Positions 23,039 through 33,748 of a stretch of DNA of 64,000 nucleotides are shown one piece after another; the first letter of the stretch is position 1; each line of letters opens with the position of its first letter. The stretch comes from Croceitalea rosinachiae (GTDB taxonomy: Bacteria; Bacteroidota; Bacteroidia; Flavobacteriales; Flavobacteriaceae), in NCBI RefSeq assembly GCF_031846445.1, contig NZ_JAVRHR010000003.1, positions 186,001 to 250,000 on the forward strand, written 5' to 3'. The position numbers and the translations under genes were made by a program. Below the pieces are notes generated by a model, which had not been told where the DNA came from, ran no database searches, and saw only the letters and a program-made list of their open reading frames with translations.

Positions 23039-26000
23039 ATGAATCGAACCACATCTGTATTTTCAATACTCTTATTGGGCTTTATATTCGTCAGCTCAGC
23101 TCAAGAAACCCAAATTTATTCTCACGACCAGAAACAATTTCAAGATGCTTTGGCATTGTATAATAATCAGCAATATCAAGCCGCTCAAGCATTGTTTGAA
23201 AAGGTCAAAACAACTACCACAGATTATGAAACTGAAGCAAACAGCGTTTACTATGCCGCAAATGCTGCAGTCAGACTAAATCAACGCGGTGCCGATAAGT
23301 TAATGGAAAACTTTGTTGAGCGCTATCCGACCTCTACCAAGCGAAATTCGGCTTTTATAGACGTAGCAGATTATTATTTTGAAACAGGTAAATATCCTTA
23401 TGCCCTAAAATGGTACAAAAAAGTGGATCAAGGGGTTATGTCAAGAAGGGATAAAGAACGATTCAATTTTAATAGCGGGTATGCTTATTATGCTACAAAT
23501 AATGCCAATGAAGCAGAACGCTATCTCAATAAAGTTCTTGATTCCGAAAAATATGGCGCACAAGCAAAGTATTATATGGGGTACATTGCCTATGAACAAG
23601 ATGATTACGAGAGAGCTAATGAACGGTTTGATGAGATTACTGATCCTAAAGTATTAGAAGAGAAGCTTTCCTATTACCAAGCTGACCTTAACTTTAAATT
23701 GGGCAATTTTGAAAAAGCCATTGAAATGGCTGAAAAACAGTTGCCAAAATCTGATCGACGTGAAGTTTCTGAGCTTAATAAAATTATTGGTGAGAGCTAC
23801 TTTAATTTAGAAAGGTATGATCAAGCCATACCATATCTCAAACAATACAAGGGCAAAAGGGGAAGATGGAGCAATACTGATTTTTACTTATTGGGCTATA
23901 GTTATTATAAACAAGGTGATTTTGAATCAGCTATTGGTCAATTTAATAGAATTATTGGCGGTACCAATAGCGTTGCCCAAAGTGCATACTATCATTTGGC
24001 CGAGTGTTATCTGAAGCTGGATAAAAAGTCTGAAGCCTTAAATGCCTTTCGCAACGCTTCACAAATGACCTTTAGTGAAGAAATTGAGAAAGATGCATTA
24101 CTCAATTACGCTAGATTAAGTTATGAAATTGGTAATGCCTATGAACCCGTCCCACAAGTTATTGGTTCGTACTTAGAAAAATATCCAAAGGATGAAAGGC
24201 AAGGAGAACTACAAACTCTTTTGGTAGATTCATATATCACTTCAAAGAATTTTGAAGGAGCAATGGCTTTGCTGGAAAAGAATAGTGGGTATGCAAGCAA
24301 AGAAACCTATCAAAAAGTGGCTTTTTATCGTGGCGTTGAACTTTTCATTGATGGTAGCTATGAAAGTGCTTTAGAACGATTTTCAAAGTCTTTAAAGAAC
24401 CCGGAGAATGACAGTTTTGAAGCAAGAGCTCAATATTGGAAAGCGGAGTCGGCTTATCGCTTAAATCGATTTGATGATGCTCTCAATGATTTTAAAGAAT
24501 TTGAAGGCGATTCTTACTCAAAAAACATTGAGGAGGCTGCTCAATTGCACTATAATCTTGGGTACAGTTATTTTAAACTTAAAGACTATGGCAATGCAAT
24601 AGCATATTTCAAAAAAGTAACTGACCAAAATGAAGATTCTCAAGGACAAAAAACGGATGCTTTTATGCGTTTGGGAGATAGTTATTTTGTAACAAGTAAT
24701 TATCGTTTGGCTATCTCAGCTTATAATACGGCTTCTAAAGTGAATGGTCCCGAACGGGATTATGCAACTTTTCAAAAAGCACTATGCAATGGGTTTTTAG
24801 GCGACAATGTCACAAAAACTGATGAATTAGAGCGGTTTGTAGACCGTTTTCCAAAATCATCTTTACGAGATGATGCCTTATTTGAACTTGGAAACACGTA
24901 TATCAAAGGAAATAATGAATCTCTAGGATTACGAACATACGACCAGTTGATTTCCAAGTTTCCGCTTAGCAAATTTGCACCTCGAGCAATGTTACGCCAG
25001 GGTTTGGTACACTATAATGCTGAAAGAAATGAACAATCTTTAACTAAACTAAAAGGGGTGGTAAGAGACTATTCCAATACCCAAGAAGCAAAACAAGCAG
25101 TTGCTACGGCTAAATTGGTCTATGTTGATATGGGGAGGGTAAGCGAATATGCTGCTTGGGCGAGAAACTTAGATTTTGTTGAGGTGACTGATGCGGAATT
25201 GGATGAAGCTAGTTTTGAAGCTGCCGATAGAAAATATGCAGAAGGAAAAACGGATTCCGCAATAAGAAGTTTTGAAGATTATCTGAAACAATTTCCAAAT
25301 GGGTTGCATTCAAATCAGGCGAATTTTACTTTGGCCCAGCTCTATTTTTCAAAAGGAGATAAGGTGAAGGCTTTACCACATTATGTTGCTGTAGCCGATA
25401 GTGGTACAAGCGAATATACTGAGCAAGCCTTAACACGAGTATGCGAGATTTATGTGGCGAAGCAAGACTATCAAAATGCAGTTCCATTTTTGGAACGTTT
25501 AGAGAATACAGCTGAAATACCACAAAATAGAACTTTCGCCCAATCTAATTTGATGAAAGGATATTATGAACAAAATGACTACCAACGCACTATTTCATAT
25601 GCCGAAAAGGTATTGGCAGTACCAAACATAGATGATAGAATAAAAAGCGATGCCCAAATCATGATAGCGCGTTCTGCTATTGAAACTGGTAATGAGCACT
25701 TGGCAGAAACTGCTTTTTCAGAGGTGAAAAAAATTGCTTCTGGTGAAGTTGCTGCTGAGGCATGGTATTACGATGCTTATTTTAAGAATAAGAAAAACGA
25801 GCATGGTGCTTCAAATGTTTCTGTACAAAAACTGGTCAAAGACTATTCAGGATACAAAGAATGGGGCGGTAAAGGCTTAGTGCTAATGGCCAAAAACTTT
25901 TATGCCTTAGATGATGCTTTTCAAGCCACTTATATCTTAGAAAGTGTTATCGAGAATTTTTCAGAATTCGAAGATATTGTAGCAGAAGCAAAAGGAGAGC

Positions 26001-26062
26001 TTTCATTAATTAAAACACGGCAAGCAGAAATTAATTCATCAGTCAATCCTAACGGAAATTAA
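23039..26062 (+). CDS. Large secreted TPR-repeat protein
   Basis: This 1007-residue protein has a signal peptide (cleavage after VSSAQ, about residue 22) and tetratricopeptide-type repeats along nearly its whole length, such as YYMGYIAYEQDDYERANERF and YNLGYSYFKLKDYGNAIAYF. It is probably periplasmic or bound to the outer membrane and acts as a protein-interaction scaffold. The downstream barrel gene starts 11 bp later, so the pair is likely an operon. No enzyme domain was seen. Confidence 0.8.
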   Translation: MNRTTSVFSILLLGFIFVSSAQETQIYSHDQKQFQDALALYNNQQYQAAQALFEKVKTTTTDYETEANSVYYAANAAVRLNQRGADKLMENFVERYPTSTKRNSAFIDVADYYFETGKYPYALKWYKKVDQGVMSRRDKERFNFNSGYAYYATNNANEAERYLNKVLDSEKYGAQAKYYMGYIAYEQDDYERANERFDEITDPKVLEEKLSYYQADLNFKLGNFEKAIEMAEKQLPKSDRREVSELNKIIGESYFNLERYDQAIPYLKQYKGKRGRWSNTDFYLLGYSYYKQGDFESAIGQFNRIIGGTNSVAQSAYYHLAECYLKLDKKSEALNAFRNASQMTFSEEIEKDALLNYARLSYEIGNAYEPVPQVIGSYLEKYPKDERQGELQTLLVDSYITSKNFEGAMALLEKNSGYASKETYQKVAFYRGVELFIDGSYESALERFSKSLKNPENDSFEARAQYWKAESAYRLNRFDDALNDFKEFEGDSYSKNIEEAAQLHYNLGYSYFKLKDYGNAIAYFKKVTDQNEDSQGQKTDAFMRLGDSYFVTSNYRLAISAYNTASKVNGPERDYATFQKALCNGFLGDNVTKTDELERFVDRFPKSSLRDDALFELGNTYIKGNNESLGLRTYDQLISKFPLSKFAPRAMLRQGLVHYNAERNEQSLTKLKGVVRDYSNTQEAKQAVATAKLVYVDMGRVSEYAAWARNLDFVEVTDAELDEASFEAADRKYAEGKTDSAIRSFEDYLKQFPNGLHSNQANFTLAQLYFSKGDKVKALPHYVAVADSGTSEYTEQALTRVCEIYVAKQDYQNAVPFLERLENTAEIPQNRTFAQSNLMKGYYEQNDYQRTISYAEKVLAVPNIDDRIKSDAQIMIARSAIETGNEHLAETAFSEVKKIASGEVAAEAWYYDAYFKNKKNEHGASNVSVQKLVKDYSGYKEWGGKGLVLMAKNFYALDDAFQATYILESVIENFSEFEDIVAEAKGELSLIKTRQAEINSSVNPNGN

Positions 26063-26072
26063 TCACGAGTCG

Positions 26073-27821
26073 ATGCAGAAAAAAATCTTATTTTCCATAC
26101 TTTTTTTGAGCCTAATTGGGTTTGTTCGGGCCCAAGAAACCGACAATATTGGCACTGAAACGGTTACTGTTGTAAAACCGTATTCCCCTACCGTTTCAGA
26201 CGCCTTTAAAATTAAGACGGTACCGAACTTAAATGACTCTATCGTTTTACAAAAAAAGAAAATTGAGTATAGCATTTTTTCTGTGCCCGTGGCATCAACT
26301 TTTACTCCTGCAAAGGCAAAAGCTGCTACAGTTGAAAAACTGCCTCCTCCAATTTTATATAATTCATACGCGTCAGTTGGCTTAGGTAACTTTAACAATG
26401 CTTTGATCGATTTTTATACAAGCCGTGAATTAGGGCGTGATGAAGATTTGTTGGATTTTGGTTTATCCCACCATTCTTCTAGAGGTGATATTAACAGTAC
26501 ACCTTTAGAAACAGATCTCTATAATACCAAACTAGATATTTCATATGCTAAGAAGGATAGGGATTATAATTGGGGTACAGCTATTGGCTTACAACATCAA
26601 TTGTACAATTGGTATGGGTTGGAGAGTGGTACGTTTACGCAAACCCAAGTTGATGCTATTGATGAAAGACAAAATTACTTCAATGCAGAAGTTAAAGCAA
26701 ACCTAAATGTAGAAGACTCTTTTTTTAAGAATGGAAATGTGATGGTGCGCAGATTTTGGGACACATCAGAATCTGCTGAGAATAGAGCTGTGCTACAATC
26801 TGAAATTGAAGTACCTATTACGGATGAATTGGTTAATGTCAAAGCAAAATTCGATTATGTAAGTGGTAATTTTAAAAATGATAACCTTAATAATACAACT
26901 AATGATAGTGAGATTGACTATGGTCATTTTCAAGTAGGGGTGAATCCCAGTTTTTTGGTACTTCGTGATGAATTGACGTTAAATCTAGGGGCAAATTTTG
27001 TCTACGGCTCGGACATTGAGCGCAATAATGGTAGTTTTTATATTTATCCAGCGGTAACGGCATCCTATAGGTTATTAGATGACCAAGTAATTGCCTATGG
27101 GGGAATAGAAGGTGATTTACGCCAAAACTCTTATCACGATTTTGTGGATGACAATCCCTATGTTTCGCCTACACTCTTTATTCAACCAACTGACCAGCAG
27201 TATGAGGGGTATTTGGGAATAAAAGGGCAGTTGTTTTCAAATGTGGGATATAATATAAAGGGGTCTTACATGGCTGAGAATCGAAGGCCACTTTTCTTTT
27301 TGAATCCGCAGAATTTATTTAGAACAGATGACCAAGGCTATAACTATGGTAATTCTTTTCAAGTATTTTATGATGATATCAAAACCATGGGCATTTTTGC
27401 TGAATTAAATGTTGATGTAAACCGCAATTTTACAATGGGATTGAATGCAGAATATTATAACTACAATACCGAAACAAATAATCCAGCATGGAACTTACCT
27501 GAAATAAAGGGATCTTTGTTTATGGATTATCAAATTACGGACCAATGGTTTGCAGGTGCTAATTTGTTTTATATGGGCGAACGTCAAGATTTGCAATCGC
27601 AAGCAGTTCAGAATTTGCCAGCCAATGAATTTCCTTCTACAATTGTAACTTTGGATTCTTTTTTTGATGCAAATGCACATTTAGGATACAGATTCAATGA
27701 TCAATTATCGGTGTTTGCTAAGCTGTCAAATATTGCCAATAACAACTATCAAAATTGGTACAACTTTAGAGTACAGGGTTTTCAAGCACTCGCCGGGGTT
27801 TCTTATAAGTTTGATTTTTAA
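26073..27821 (+). CDS. TonB-dependent-receptor-like outer-membrane barrel
   Basis: This 582-residue protein has a signal peptide (about 1-20, FVRAQ) and a short N-terminal segment TETVTVVKPYSPTVSDAFKI. A long run of amphipathic strands follows, ending in the aromatic terminus FQALAGVSYKFDF typical of outer-membrane barrels. It lacks a recognisable full plug domain. Pairing with a giant TPR protein suggests a dedicated periplasmic partner. Confidence 0.75.
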   Translation: MQKKILFSILFLSLIGFVRAQETDNIGTETVTVVKPYSPTVSDAFKIKTVPNLNDSIVLQKKKIEYSIFSVPVASTFTPAKAKAATVEKLPPPILYNSYASVGLGNFNNALIDFYTSRELGRDEDLLDFGLSHHSSRGDINSTPLETDLYNTKLDISYAKKDRDYNWGTAIGLQHQLYNWYGLESGTFTQTQVDAIDERQNYFNAEVKANLNVEDSFFKNGNVMVRRFWDTSESAENRAVLQSEIEVPITDELVNVKAKFDYVSGNFKNDNLNNTTNDSEIDYGHFQVGVNPSFLVLRDELTLNLGANFVYGSDIERNNGSFYIYPAVTASYRLLDDQVIAYGGIEGDLRQNSYHDFVDDNPYVSPTLFIQPTDQQYEGYLGIKGQLFSNVGYNIKGSYMAENRRPLFFLNPQNLFRTDDQGYNYGNSFQVFYDDIKTMGIFAELNVDVNRNFTMGLNAEYYNYNTETNNPAWNLPEIKGSLFMDYQITDQWFAGANLFYMGERQDLQSQAVQNLPANEFPSTIVTLDSFFDANAHLGYRFNDQLSVFAKLSNIANNNYQNWYNFRVQGFQALAGVSYKFDF

Positions 27822-27888
27822 TTGCTAATTAAAGAGCAAAAATCTAAATTTTAACTCTATCAACACAAATTAACTATCTTAGAACTAC

Positions 27889-28971
27889 ATGCGAGTGGTT
27901 CTGAAATTTATATTATTTATTTTTTTTATAAGTGTTGGAGAGGCCTATGGCCAAAACCTTGTAAAGAACCCAAGTTTTGAAGATTTTGAAAAATGCCCTA
28001 ATTCTTTGGGGACTTTTAATGAAGATCTGACATATTGGTCCACTCCCACCAATGGAACAACTGATTATTTTAATACTTGTAGTAAAGTCATGGGGGCACC
28101 TGAGAATTTTAATGGTATTCAGCAACCTAAATACGGAAATGCCTATGCTGGACTTTATTTTTACGCCCCTGCCGATTATAGAGAATATATTCAAGCACCA
28201 TTAAAAAGAATGCTTAGAAAGGGAGAGATCTATACGCTAAGTTTTTATGTTAGTCTTGCTGAGGGGTCTGATTTTGCTGTCAAGGATTTTGGGGTTGTAA
28301 TGAGTTATAAACCTTTAGGAATACCTACAAAAAAAGAACTTTCTAGAGGGAGATTGTACAGAACAGAAAGAAATCAATTTCAAACCATAGAAATAAATCA
28401 CCCTGAGTTCCATGAAGACAAGACAGACTGGCTGAAAGTAACTGCAAGCTTTGAAGCAAAGGGTTTTGAAAGCTATTTGATTTTAGGAAACCTTCGAAAG
28501 AATGCTACCACTCGCATAGTTCAAACCAAACGTAAAGAAACAAAAAAAGGGGCCTATTACTACATTGATATGGTTTCATTAACAAAAAAAGACGACGGTG
28601 AATCTATGGAACATGAGGTTCAAAGTGATTTGCTAATCGTTTTTAAAAATGTTCATTTTGACTTTGATCATTTTACACTAACTAAAATGGCAAAAAGTGA
28701 ATTGGATGCCATTAAGCTGAAAATGCAGGATATCCCAGAACTACGAATCGAAATACATGGACATACTGATAATTTCGGAAACCAAGCCTACAACAAAGCA
28801 CTTTCAGAAAAGAGAGCAAAAACTATTGCGATGTATTTAATAAAGTCAGGAATTGAAGCTAATCGAGTTTCATGGTTTGGACATGGAAGTAGCAAACCTT
28901 TGTTTGATAACCTTAATGGCGAAGAAAGAGCCCAAAATAGACGGGCTGAGTTTTTATTTAAATCAGAATGA
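27889..28971 (+). CDS. OmpA-family protein, tandem paralogue 1
   Basis: This 360-residue secreted protein has a signal peptide (about 1-21), an N-terminal domain starting NLVKNPSFEDFEKCP and containing GNAYAGLYFYAPADYREYIQ (likely a carbohydrate-binding-like beta sandwich), and a C-terminal OmpA domain. The peptidoglycan-binding pattern is intact: GHTDNFGNQAYN and, later, RAQNRRAEF. It is the first of three tandem copies. The third is also intact, while the second is altered. Confidence 0.85.
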   Translation: MRVVLKFILFIFFISVGEAYGQNLVKNPSFEDFEKCPNSLGTFNEDLTYWSTPTNGTTDYFNTCSKVMGAPENFNGIQQPKYGNAYAGLYFYAPADYREYIQAPLKRMLRKGEIYTLSFYVSLAEGSDFAVKDFGVVMSYKPLGIPTKKELSRGRLYRTERNQFQTIEINHPEFHEDKTDWLKVTASFEAKGFESYLILGNLRKNATTRIVQTKRKETKKGAYYYIDMVSLTKKDDGESMEHEVQSDLLIVFKNVHFDFDHFTLTKMAKSELDAIKLKMQDIPELRIEIHGHTDNFGNQAYNKALSEKRAKTIAMYLIKSGIEANRVSWFGHGSSKPLFDNLNGEERAQNRRAEFLFKSE

Positions 28972-28975
28972 ACTT

Positions 28976-29401
28976 TTAAAGTTTATAAAAACTGTAGTTG
29001 GTGACCAGCGAGTTTTCCAGGTTTTCAAACAGTATTTCTTTAAAAGGTGACTTTGGAAAGAATTTTCGAAGTAGACTTGAATGCCCATCAAGTAATTTCT
29101 TCATTTCTTCATTATATTCTAATACGATACTTTCAGTACTACCACCACTTAAAACAAAAAAAGATTCCGTTTTATAACCAGAAGATTTGATACTGATTTT
29201 CCAGTGGAAGTCTTTCCCGCTAGTGAGAGAGAATTCACCATTATAGTCTGTATAGGTAATATCTTCCGAAGCATCAATAGAAATGGATGCTAGGTATATA
29301 GGCAAGCCAAGTTCATCAGTTACCTTACCTGTAATCGTATTTTGGCTTTGCCCAAAAAACGGTACAATAAACAATATGAGCACAATGGTTACTATGCGCA
29401 T
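28976..29401 (-). CDS. Secreted CarboxypepD_reg-like protein
   Basis: This 141-residue protein has a signal peptide (about 1-19, FFGQSQ) and a single carboxypeptidase regulatory-like beta domain: ITGKVTDELGLPIYLASISIDAS, YTDYNGEFSL and IKSSGYKTESF. Such domains are usually fused to TonB receptors; here one stands alone. It faces the first OmpA paralogue, with the stops 4 bp apart, and splits the OmpA tandem. Confidence 0.7.
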   Translation of the reverse strand: MRIVTIVLILFIVPFFGQSQNTITGKVTDELGLPIYLASISIDASEDITYTDYNGEFSLTSGKDFHWKISIKSSGYKTESFFVLSGGSTESIVLEYNEEMKKLLDGHSSLLRKFFPKSPFKEILFENLENSLVTNYSFYKL

Positions 29402-29550
29402 TATAATAAGATTTGGACTATTGTAACGAATCGGATTGAAAAATAGTATTTCATTTCGATGAATGTATTGTTTTCAAAAATCATCTACAAAACAATATTG
29501 AAATAAGAATGCCGTTTATAATAGTGCGAGAGCCCAAAATTTAGTATTCT

Positions 29551-30642
29551 ATGATTAAACTATACTCTCGCGTTACCGTATTATTTATTTTTGGCCTTTT
29601 TTTCACTGGCAGCATATTGGCTCAAAACCTAATCTTAAATCCAAGTTTTGAGAACTTCAAAGAGTGTCCGACAAATATGGCCAATTTTGATGCCCTCTTA
29701 GAAGATATTTCTTTACCAACATCCAGTTCTGGAGATTATTTTAATCAGTGCGCTTCAAATGACTTTAATGTACCCTTAAATTTTAAAGGTGAGCAGCAGG
29801 CAAGTGAAGGAGCAGCTTACGTTGGATTGTATTTTTACGCTTTAAATGATTACAGAGAGTATCTTCAATTAAATACAGCAAAAACACTAAGGGAAAAGCA
29901 TCCGTATAAAATTTCTTTCCAACTGAGTCTTGCAGAGCATTCAAGTTTAGCATTAAAGAATATGTCAATTCTTATGACGAATGCAAAGGTAAAAGTACCC
30001 AATAGTTCAGCTTTGACAAGTTCGCGAATGGATTTACAAGAAGGTATTGAGTTTCATGAAGTAAAACTTAAAGCGGACAAATCATTGTCAAAAACTGATG
30101 GCTGGGTGACATTATCAGCTGAGTTTGATGCAAAAGGTTTTGAGAACCATATGATGATTGGCAATTTTAATGATAATGAAAACACCCAATTGTTAAAAAC
30201 TGAACGATCGATTATTCCGAGCGATTTCTCTTATTATTACGTAGATAATATTCAGCTAGAAGAGTTACCTCGTATCAACTACGAAAAAGATAAAATCTAT
30301 GTTTTAGAAAGCAAACCGTTTGAACCTAAAGGCTACGAATTGGATGCTGAAGCCATAGCAAGCGTTAAAAAGATTTTTAAATTTTTAAAAGAGAATGCCG
30401 ATGTGCAAATGAAAATCACAGGTCATTCAAATGATGCAGGTAATCCTGAGTACAACAAATTTGTTTCATCTTTAAGAGCCCGAGCAGTAGCCCTTTATCT
30501 CAAAAAGCTAGGTGTTGAGGACAATCGTATTGTTTGGGAAGGCGTCGGCGAAACCAAACCACTCCGAAACGGAAAATTGAAAGAAAATCAACTAAAAAAG
30601 CGTCAGGTTGAATTTGTAATGACCAATTTCGAAAACCAATAA
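29551..30642 (+). CDS. OmpA-family protein, tandem paralogue 2, altered binding loop
   Basis: This 363-residue paralogue has the same layout: signal peptide, NLILNPSFENFKECP domain with YVGLYFYALNDYREYLQ, then an OmpA domain. The usual HTD of the peptidoglycan loop is replaced by HSND, so Asn occupies the Asp position. The usual NRR is replaced by KKRQVEF. Binding to diaminopimelate may be weakened or changed. It lies 58 bp upstream of paralogue 3. Confidence 0.85.
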   Translation: MIKLYSRVTVLFIFGLFFTGSILAQNLILNPSFENFKECPTNMANFDALLEDISLPTSSSGDYFNQCASNDFNVPLNFKGEQQASEGAAYVGLYFYALNDYREYLQLNTAKTLREKHPYKISFQLSLAEHSSLALKNMSILMTNAKVKVPNSSALTSSRMDLQEGIEFHEVKLKADKSLSKTDGWVTLSAEFDAKGFENHMMIGNFNDNENTQLLKTERSIIPSDFSYYYVDNIQLEELPRINYEKDKIYVLESKPFEPKGYELDAEAIASVKKIFKFLKENADVQMKITGHSNDAGNPEYNKFVSSLRARAVALYLKKLGVEDNRIVWEGVGETKPLRNGKLKENQLKKRQVEFVMTNFENQ

Positions 30643-30700
30643 ATACCAAACCAACTTCAATCACTTGTATAATATCAAGTGTTATTGATAAACTAAAGTT

Positions 30701-31789
30701 ATGACTGAAAGGATGCCTTTCGTCTTAGTAGTAGTTCTTTATTTTTCAATTTTACCTTTAACCGCCCAAAATCTAGTGGTCAATGGTGGCTTTGAAGCAT
30801 ACTATTCATGTCCTTCAGCAATCGGAAACCTTTCTAATGATAGTAAACATTTAAAGGCACCCACTATTGGTTCTACAGACTATTTTAATATATGTGGAGC
30901 AAAAGAGGTAAGTATTCCTAAGAATTTTAATGGAACTCAAGCTACTTTTGAGGGAAAAGCATATGCCGGGCTTTATCTTTTGAGTCCGAATGATTATCGA
31001 GAATATATTCAGTTCGAACTTAAAGAAAAGCTTGAAAAAGGCAAATATTATAAAGTTTCATTGCGATTGAGTTTGGCTGAAATATCTACACTTGCCATAC
31101 AAGAGGCATCAGTACTTTTCACCCAAGATGCATTAAAGCTTGAAACAAATCAGAATTTGTCACCTAGACGATTAGATAGGTTCAAAGTAGCAAAGTTTTC
31201 ATATGTCAAGCTAAAAGTAACGAGAACTATATTTGATAGCGAAGCTTGGTCACTGGTGGAGGCAGAATTTGAGGCCAAAGGCTATGAAAAATACTTAACA
31301 TTTGGTAATTTCAAAGATGATCGATATTCTAGGACAATTCGATTGGATACAAAAGAAAACAATCAAAAAGCATTATCGTACTATTATATTGATGATGTAT
31401 CTGTTTCTTTAAGTGAAAAGCAGCAATTTGAGTTGAACAAACCATTTGTCTTGAATCAATTACAGTTTGAGTTTGATGATTTTAAGCTAACTGAAAAGGC
31501 TAAAACGGAAGTTGAAAAAGTATATGCTCATTTACGTAGAAACCCAAAAGTACAATTAGAAATTTATGGGCATACTGATGATTTGGGCTCAGAGAATTAT
31601 AATAAATACTTATCCTCAAGAAGGGCAAGGTCAGTAGCCTTGTATTTGCAAGAACTTGGACTCAGCGAAGAACGTATCACTTGGGAGGGCAAAGGTGATA
31701 AAGCACCACTACACATAGGTACTTCTGATAAGGAGCGCAATGCCAATAGAAGAGTTGAATTCGTAATTACAAAATTCGAAGACCACTAA
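30701..31789 (+). CDS. OmpA-family protein, tandem paralogue 3
   Basis: This 362-residue protein has a signal peptide (about 1-22, LTAQ), the NLVVNGGFEAYYSCP domain with YAGLYLLSPNDYREYIQ, and a complete OmpA domain. The binding loop GHTDDLGSENYN and NANRRVEFVI are intact. It would tie the outer membrane or a surface structure to peptidoglycan. Confidence 0.87.
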   Translation: MTERMPFVLVVVLYFSILPLTAQNLVVNGGFEAYYSCPSAIGNLSNDSKHLKAPTIGSTDYFNICGAKEVSIPKNFNGTQATFEGKAYAGLYLLSPNDYREYIQFELKEKLEKGKYYKVSLRLSLAEISTLAIQEASVLFTQDALKLETNQNLSPRRLDRFKVAKFSYVKLKVTRTIFDSEAWSLVEAEFEAKGYEKYLTFGNFKDDRYSRTIRLDTKENNQKALSYYYIDDVSVSLSEKQQFELNKPFVLNQLQFEFDDFKLTEKAKTEVEKVYAHLRRNPKVQLEIYGHTDDLGSENYNKYLSSRRARSVALYLQELGLSEERITWEGKGDKAPLHIGTSDKERNANRRVEFVITKFEDH

Positions 31790-31816
31790 AGTCTAAAAAG
31801 GCTCAAAGCAAATCCG

Positions 31817-31824
31817 TATTTTTG
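31817..31824 (+). promoter_or_regulatory. -7 box of the DUF885 gene
   Basis: TATTTTTG lies 15 bp before the ATG and matches TAnnTTTG. Confidence 0.5.
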
Positions 31825-31839
31825 GGATAAAGCTTTAGA

Positions 31840-33669
31840 ATGATTCATCGTTTCATTACCGCAGTTTTAGTCTGTTTTGTTTTTTTAGTAGGATGTAAAA
31901 AATCTGAAAAGAATTCTGAACTTGTTTTCACTGAAAATTTAGATTCCCTGTTTGCAGATTACCAAACCTTTAAACTTGAAATAAATCCTATAGAAGCTTC
32001 AAAAGCAGGGTATTCAAAATATAACGATACCGTAGCCGATTACATTTCAGATGATTATCAGAACCATCTTTTAGGTCAATACAATAACTTTTTAGAACGA
32101 ATCAAAGAAGTGGACACTAATGGTCTAGGTCAAACTCAAAAATTGGCATTAGGTGTTATGGAGTGGGATTGCGATATTAAAAAAGAAGGACTTTTAACAC
32201 CTTTGACTGTAATTACTTCTCCAATTTATAACCTACCAACGTTAGAGCTTTTTCCTTTAGGCCAAATTCAATCATTACATTTGTATGTAGCTCAGTTAGC
32301 AGGTGGTACTAGCGTGCATCCATTTATAACTCAAAAAGATTATGACGATTGGTTAAGACGAATTGAAGACTATTTAGCCTTTTTGGATACCAGTATGGAT
32401 AAAATGAAAGAAGGTGTTCAAAATGACATCGTTTTACCAAAAGCATTGGTAGTAAAAATGATTCCGCAATTAGAAGATTTTGTTTCGGCATCAATTGAAG
32501 ACCATCTATTTTACCAACCAATTTTAAATATACCTGATGATTTTAGTGAGGCAACCCAAGAAAGACTTTCATCTGCCTATACCGCTATCATTTCAGAAAA
32601 GATTATTCCAAAGTATGCCGAATTAAAGACGTTTTTAAAAGAAGAGTATTTACCAAAAGCTAGAGCAACTTCAGGTATTGATGTTTTGGCTAATGGTAAA
32701 GAAACCTACGATTATTTAATTCGGTTACATACCACAACAAACATGACTGCCGATGAAATTCATGAATTGGGTAAAAGCGAGGTTGTAAGAATAAGGGGTG
32801 AAATGGAAGAGGCGATGAGCCAGATAGGTTTTAAAGGTGATTTAATGGCATTTTTTGAACATGTTCGCTCAAATAAATCGTTAATGCCATTTAAAAAACC
32901 TAAAGAAGTTATCGCTCATTTTAAGTTGATAGAAAAAAAAATAGAGGAGAAGCTAGACTCGGTTTTCAACCTGAGACCAAAAGCAGGTTTTGAGGTTCGC
33001 CGAACAGAAACTTTTAGAGAAGCATCGGCAAGTGCGGAATATGTTCCAGGTTCAAAGGATGCTAGTAGACCTGGAGTTTTTTATGTTCCAATCCCTGATG
33101 TAACTGAATTTAATATATTGACTAGTGAAGCTTTGTTTTTACACGAGGCGGTGCCTGGGCATCATTTTCAATTATCATTACAACAAGAGAATGCTGACTT
33201 ACCTGAGTTTTTACATCCAGAAAGCATGGGTGTTTTTGTTGAGGGTTGGGCCCTATATGCAGAATCTTTAGGCAAAGAATTGGGGCTATATGATGACCCC
33301 TATCAATATTTTGGAATGTTGAGTATGGAAATGCACCGAGCTATTAGATTGGTGGTTGATACAGGTTTGCATGCCAAAGGCTGGACAAGAGAACAAGCCA
33401 TTCAATACTCATTAGAGAATGAAGCGGATTCTGAAGCAGGCATTACTGCCGAAATAGAACGGTATATGGCAACCCCTGGTCAAGCGCTATCTTATAAAAT
33501 AGGGCAATTAAAGATTGGGGAATTACGAAATAAAGCAGAAGCTGCTTTGGGTGCTGATTTTAATGTAGGCGATTTTCATGATCAGGTGTTAAACTCAGGG
33601 AGCTTACCGCTGATACTTTTAGAAAAGAAAATTCACACTTGGATAGAGCAAAAAAAGGAGTCTGATTAA
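31840..33669 (+). CDS. DUF885 family metallopeptidase-like lipoprotein
   Basis: This 609-residue protein has a lipoprotein signal (lipobox LVGC, Cys at about 19) and a DUF885 domain over most of its length. The zinc-binding motif HEAVPGHH is at residues 435-442, followed by EGWALYAESLG. DUF885 proteins belong to the gluzincin-like metallopeptidases and probably degrade peptides in the periplasm. The substrate is unknown. Confidence 0.88.
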   Translation: MIHRFITAVLVCFVFLVGCKKSEKNSELVFTENLDSLFADYQTFKLEINPIEASKAGYSKYNDTVADYISDDYQNHLLGQYNNFLERIKEVDTNGLGQTQKLALGVMEWDCDIKKEGLLTPLTVITSPIYNLPTLELFPLGQIQSLHLYVAQLAGGTSVHPFITQKDYDDWLRRIEDYLAFLDTSMDKMKEGVQNDIVLPKALVVKMIPQLEDFVSASIEDHLFYQPILNIPDDFSEATQERLSSAYTAIISEKIIPKYAELKTFLKEEYLPKARATSGIDVLANGKETYDYLIRLHTTTNMTADEIHELGKSEVVRIRGEMEEAMSQIGFKGDLMAFFEHVRSNKSLMPFKKPKEVIAHFKLIEKKIEEKLDSVFNLRPKAGFEVRRTETFREASASAEYVPGSKDASRPGVFYVPIPDVTEFNILTSEALFLHEAVPGHHFQLSLQQENADLPEFLHPESMGVFVEGWALYAESLGKELGLYDDPYQYFGMLSMEMHRAIRLVVDTGLHAKGWTREQAIQYSLENEADSEAGITAEIERYMATPGQALSYKIGQLKIGELRNKAEAALGADFNVGDFHDQVLNSGSLPLILLEKKIHTWIEQKKESD

Positions 33670-33748
33670 TTCCATTAATGAATTTCGTTAAGATTTTAGG
33701 ATTCTATAAATATTGATATTTCATTTCGGATTAGGATATTATTAAAAT

